Below are positions 61,489-64,000 of a stretch of DNA of 64,000 nucleotides, piece by piece. Both the position numbers and the translations under genes were made by a program. The notes below the pieces were generated by a model, which was given only the letters and a program-made list of their open reading frames with translations, was not told the DNA's origin and did not search any database. Numbering within the stretch: the first letter of the stretch is position 1; each line of letters starts with the position of its first letter. Source of the DNA: Pontibacter pudoricolor (GTDB taxonomy: Bacteria > Bacteroidota > Bacteroidia > Cytophagales > Hymenobacteraceae). The stretch is from contig NZ_CP048106.1 of assembly GCF_010092985.1 (NCBI RefSeq), positions 2,294,001 through 2,358,000 of the forward strand, read 5' to 3'.

Positions 61489-62340
61489 ATGAAGAAGTTA
61501 ATTTGTAATAAACTACTGTTATGCCTGCTGGTTTTGCTTAGCAGCTGCGAAACTGTTGTGGAGTTGGAGCTACCGGCCCAGGAGCCGGCACTAGTAGCTA
61601 ACGCTGTCATTAATCCTGATAGTCTTTTTATAGTAGATGTAAGTAGTAGCCAGAGCGCTTTAGCAGTCGGGTCGCACCTTCCTGTAACCAATGCAATTGT
61701 ACAAGTCTACCAGGCCAGCCAACACTTATACACGTTAGAGCACAAAGGAAGTGGTATCTATAGTATCAGTCAATTGCCACAGGCGCTACAGCACTACCAA
61801 CTAAAAGTAGAGGCACCAGGCTTTCCGACTGCGACGGCAGCAACATACATTCCCGCCACACCAGCTATCAGCAAGCTTAAGGCCACACCTGTGGCTGGCA
61901 CCGAATGGGACGGTCCTTCCGTCAGTGCTTCTTTCATGCTGTCTGATACACCCGATCAGGAGAACTATTACTACATCCAAGCCTACACACCTGACACAAA
62001 CTACTCGGATGGGCAACACTACAATAGATCGGTAAGGGTTAAAATGACAGTTCCCTTTGAAGATGAGTTTACGATGGAAGACCGTTACTTTTTTAGCGAC
62101 AAACTCTTTGAGGGAAAAGCGGTAACACTCCGCCTGAACCTAGAAAACTCACCTGAAAACACAACTTTCGTCCGTATCGCGCACATTACCCGCGATTATT
62201 ACGAATATGTACGCACCCTCGACAGGCAATCTTACAGAGATAACTTTGCCACTCTACCCGAACCAGTAACTAATAACATTCAAGGTGGGATGGGGCTTTT
62301 TGGTGGCTACAATGCAGTGACTCTTGCCGTAAAACCTTAA
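61489..62340 (+). CDS. DUF4249 family lipoprotein
   Basis: A 283-residue lipoprotein: MKKLICNKLLLCLLVLLSSC with lipobox LSSC. The rest begins ETVVELELPAQEPALVANAVINPDS (quoted in part), the usual DUF4249 start, and contains beta strands with a YYIQAYTPDTNYSDG segment. It follows the TonB receptor directly and probably sits at the outer membrane as its partner. Function unknown. Confidence 0.9.
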   Translation: MKKLICNKLLLCLLVLLSSCETVVELELPAQEPALVANAVINPDSLFIVDVSSSQSALAVGSHLPVTNAIVQVYQASQHLYTLEHKGSGIYSISQLPQALQHYQLKVEAPGFPTATAATYIPATPAISKLKATPVAGTEWDGPSVSASFMLSDTPDQENYYYIQAYTPDTNYSDGQHYNRSVRVKMTVPFEDEFTMEDRYFFSDKLFEGKAVTLRLNLENSPENTTFVRIAHITRDYYEYVRTLDRQSYRDNFATLPEPVTNNIQGGMGLFGGYNAVTLAVKP

Positions 62341-62430
62341 TTATTTTTCTCTTAATGAAAGCTTTATCCTGTTATTACAAAAGCAATTTATTTGTTCTTA
62401 ACACATTAACTACTCCGAATTACAGTACCC

Positions 62431-63128
62431 ATGAAACTGGCAAACTTAGTACTTGCCCTTTTTATAGTTGCTTTTGCTACAAATTCCTTATCTGCCCCAA
62501 AAAGCCAGTCGTTGGCGGACAGCGGTTACGATGAAGGCGTTACTTTTTAAAGCCAGAACCAACTACCCGAAGCAGTAGCAAAGTTTGAGGAAGCACTAAC
62601 TATAAACCCGAAGCATAAAAACTCGCTGTTTAACCTTGGGGTTATACTCTATGAAAACGGGAACAAAGAGAAGAGCCTTGAGTACCTGCAAACCTGTGTT
62701 AAACTTGGCGACCGCGATGCAGCCGGCATGCTGCGGGATAAACTGAATGTGCAAATTGCTTATGCTGATACCATGCATTTTGAGGATATAGAAGTTGCCC
62801 CTAAAATTATGATCAAAGGCGTAGCAGAAGACCCTTTTATACCTGGCGATATGAACCCTGCCCTGAGACAGGAAATAATTAAAGGCATGAAAGGTTCAAA
62901 ACTGATAAAGAAGGATGCTGGAAAAGGCAGACTTTATGTATTGAAGTTATTTGTCAGCAAGGATGGTTAATTGATGCAGAAGTTCTGAATCATGATAGCA
63001 AAATGGTACAGCGAGAAATATCACGCATATTAAAAGGTATTCCTGATATTGTTGCCCCCAAACATGCTGGTAAGAACGTTACCATGATAGGCTTTACTAT
63101 ACCATTAAGAGTAACTAACCTTAATTAG
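62431..63128 (+). pseudogene. TPR / TonB C-terminal-like protein, broken by stop and frameshift
   Basis: The ATG at 62431 starts a signal peptide (MKLANLVLALFIVAFATNSLSA). In the same frame a TAA stop lies at 62548-62550 inside YDEGVTF/SQNQLPEAV; translation beyond it gives TPR-like AVAKFEEALTINPKHKNSLFNLG and then ADTMHFEDIEVAPKIMIKG. Around 62968 the frame shifts; the other frame continues LIDAEVLNHDSKMVQREI and VAPKHAGKNVTMIGFTIPLRV, a TonB C-terminal-type end, to 63128. It is a recognisable whole gene with at least two breaks; it may be non-functional, or an assembly error could be present. Confidence 0.85.
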
Positions 63129-63199
63129 GTTCGCCTATCTTAGGTAAAGCTTTACTCAACTATAAGCAGATCGTTTTTTTACAGCTATTAATTATAGTT

Positions 63200-63673
63200 T
63201 TATTCGTTATGGTATTTTTCGCCGCGCAGAATTGTAAAACCGCGGTATAGTTGCTCTGTAAAGAACAGGCGTATCATCTGGTGCGTGAAGGTCATTTTAG
63301 AGAGCGCCATTTTATCGTTGGCCCGACTATACACAGCCTCCGAAAACCCGAAAGCTCCGCCAATCACAAATATCAGGGTGGTGGTTACGGTGTTCAGTTT
63401 CTTCTGCAAAAAGGGCGCAAACTCCCCGGACGTAAACATCTTCCCTTTTTCGTCCAGCAGAATCAAAAAATCCCCTTCCTGTACTTTCTGAAGTATCAGC
63501 TTGCCTTCTTCTTCTTTCAGCTTATCAGCACTATACTTGCCGCCCTGCTTTATATCAGGTATAACTATAAACTCGAAGGGGTGGTAATGCTTCAGCCTTT
63601 TCAGGTACTTATCAATCCCCTCTTCCAGAAACTTTTCGTCGGTTTTGCCTATCGCTATCAGTTTTATTTTCAT
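63200..63673 (-). CDS. rlmH: 23S rRNA (pseudouridine1915-N3)-methyltransferase
   Basis: A 157-residue SPOUT methyltransferase that methylates pseudouridine 1915 of 23S rRNA. Complete family sequence: MKIKLIAIGKTDEKFLEEGI at the start, FLILLDEKGKMFTSGEFA, the SAM-binding knot VIGGAFGFSEAVY, and the C-terminal FTHQMIRLFFTEQLYRGFTILRGEKYH with the usual YH(N) end. The start is the only ATG giving the full conserved N-terminus. Confidence 0.97.
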   Translation of the reverse strand: MKIKLIAIGKTDEKFLEEGIDKYLKRLKHYHPFEFIVIPDIKQGGKYSADKLKEEEGKLILQKVQEGDFLILLDEKGKMFTSGEFAPFLQKKLNTVTTTLIFVIGGAFGFSEAVYSRANDKMALSKMTFTHQMIRLFFTEQLYRGFTILRGEKYHNE

Positions 63674-63851
63674 GCGTGATGCCGGTTTCTGCGAAGGTCG
63701 GGGGATTGGCGGGATTTTACAAAGATTGAGTTACTTGCAAGTATGAACAAACCCTTATATTTGATAAGTAATTATTCCGTTTAGCCACCGTATTCCAGGT
63801 GTATAGACGAATGTTATGTTGTTTGTACAATAGTTCTCGGGAATTGTAAAT

Positions 63852-64000
63852 ATGAAAAGCTTAATTTTATATGGTGTAGAAGAATTAAAGAGTATAAGTA
63901 AAGCTGATAATTTAATTAGACTTGGACTCTTGATTGTAGCAGTAGTTGTTGGAACTAATAAATATGGCTCTCTTGCTACAGCGGAAACTGTATTTGTCTT
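63852..64000 (+). CDS. N-terminal part of an unknown protein (3' end outside the window)
   Basis: An ATG at 63852 opens a frame that runs to the edge: MKSLILYGVEELKSISKADN, then a hydrophobic stretch LIRLGLLIVAVVVGTNKYG. The frame has no stop in 49 codons, and its hydrophobic segment could be a TM helix. The base composition is lower in GC than neighbours. Function unknown and the start is tentative. Confidence 0.45.
   Translation, partial: MKSLILYGVEELKSISKADNLIRLGLLIVAVVVGTNKYGSLATAETVFV

Noticed and set aside
1-64000. tRNA, rRNA, CRISPR arrays, insertion sequences
   Set aside because: I looked for cloverleaf CCA-type ends, rRNA-like conserved blocks, regularly spaced direct repeats and transposase motifs (DDE) and found none I could support.

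Overview
The window reads as chromosomal DNA of a member of the Bacteroidota, most likely order Cytophagales and perhaps a Pontibacter-like Hymenobacteraceae genus (the genus is a guess). Evidence: a SusC/SusD pair, a TonB-dependent receptor followed by a DUF4249 lipoprotein, many SPII lipoproteins, LytS/LytTR signalling, M13, S9, S8 and M49-like secreted peptidases, and several promoters of the Bacteroidota type TTTG-N18..23-TAnnTTTG. No rRNA, tRNA, CRISPR, IS element or prophage was recognised. GC content looks moderate, and most transcription units end in clear hairpin terminators.

Layout. 1-5.3 kb: tail of an unknown gene, a repeat-rich spacer, dtd, a MazG-like pyrophosphohydrolase and a large secreted peptidase/propeller/beta-barrel protein. 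5.3-12.7 kb (minus strand): comB, gcvT, a second repeat-rich spacer, a sodium:solute symporter with a tiny translationally coupled membrane peptide, and a secreted PIG-L deacetylase. 13-21.5 kb (plus): small unknown and secreted proteins, an APC permease, a VKOR-like/SPW membrane pair, two alpha/beta hydrolases, a small unknown gene overlapping the second hydrolase and an FAD-dependent oxidoreductase. 21.5-27.5 kb (minus): small proteins, an M49-like peptidase, lipoproteins and a deoxynucleoside kinase. 27.7-32.1 kb (plus): a GAF-domain protein, a lipoprotein, a CDGSH protein and a DUF2007/zinc-ribbon protein. 32.1-37 kb (minus): SusD, a SusC broken by a one-base frameshift, and acyl-CoA-binding protein. 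37-49.5 kb: peptidases of families S9A, S8, M13 and S9D with an oxidoreductase, GNAT, cyclophilin and glycosyltransferase. 49.6-52 kb: a tandem family of three secreted glycine-rich collagen-like proteins, the middle one a decayed pseudogene. 52-58 kb: a 2Fe-2S protein, ferritin, cupin, a third repeat-rich spacer, a possible kinase-fold protein and a LytS/LytTR pair. 58.6-63.1 kb: a lipocalin-like lipoprotein, TonB-dependent receptor and DUF4249 operon, then a TPR/TonB-like pseudogene. The end holds rlmH and the start of an unknown gene.

Two whole-window signals stand out. First, the heptamer TATAGTT (often the palindrome AACTATAGTT) is scattered at very high density in genes, spacers and even terminator loops, like the HIP1 palindrome of cyanobacteria. 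Second, three long spacers share the same shuffled set of non-coding repeat blocks. Three genes show decay: SusC (one frameshift), the middle collagen-like copy (frameshifts, deletion, stop) and the TPR/TonB gene (stop plus frameshift).

Taken together the genes suggest a free-living aerobic heterotroph that degrades extracellular protein and imports oligomers through TonB-dependent outer-membrane systems.
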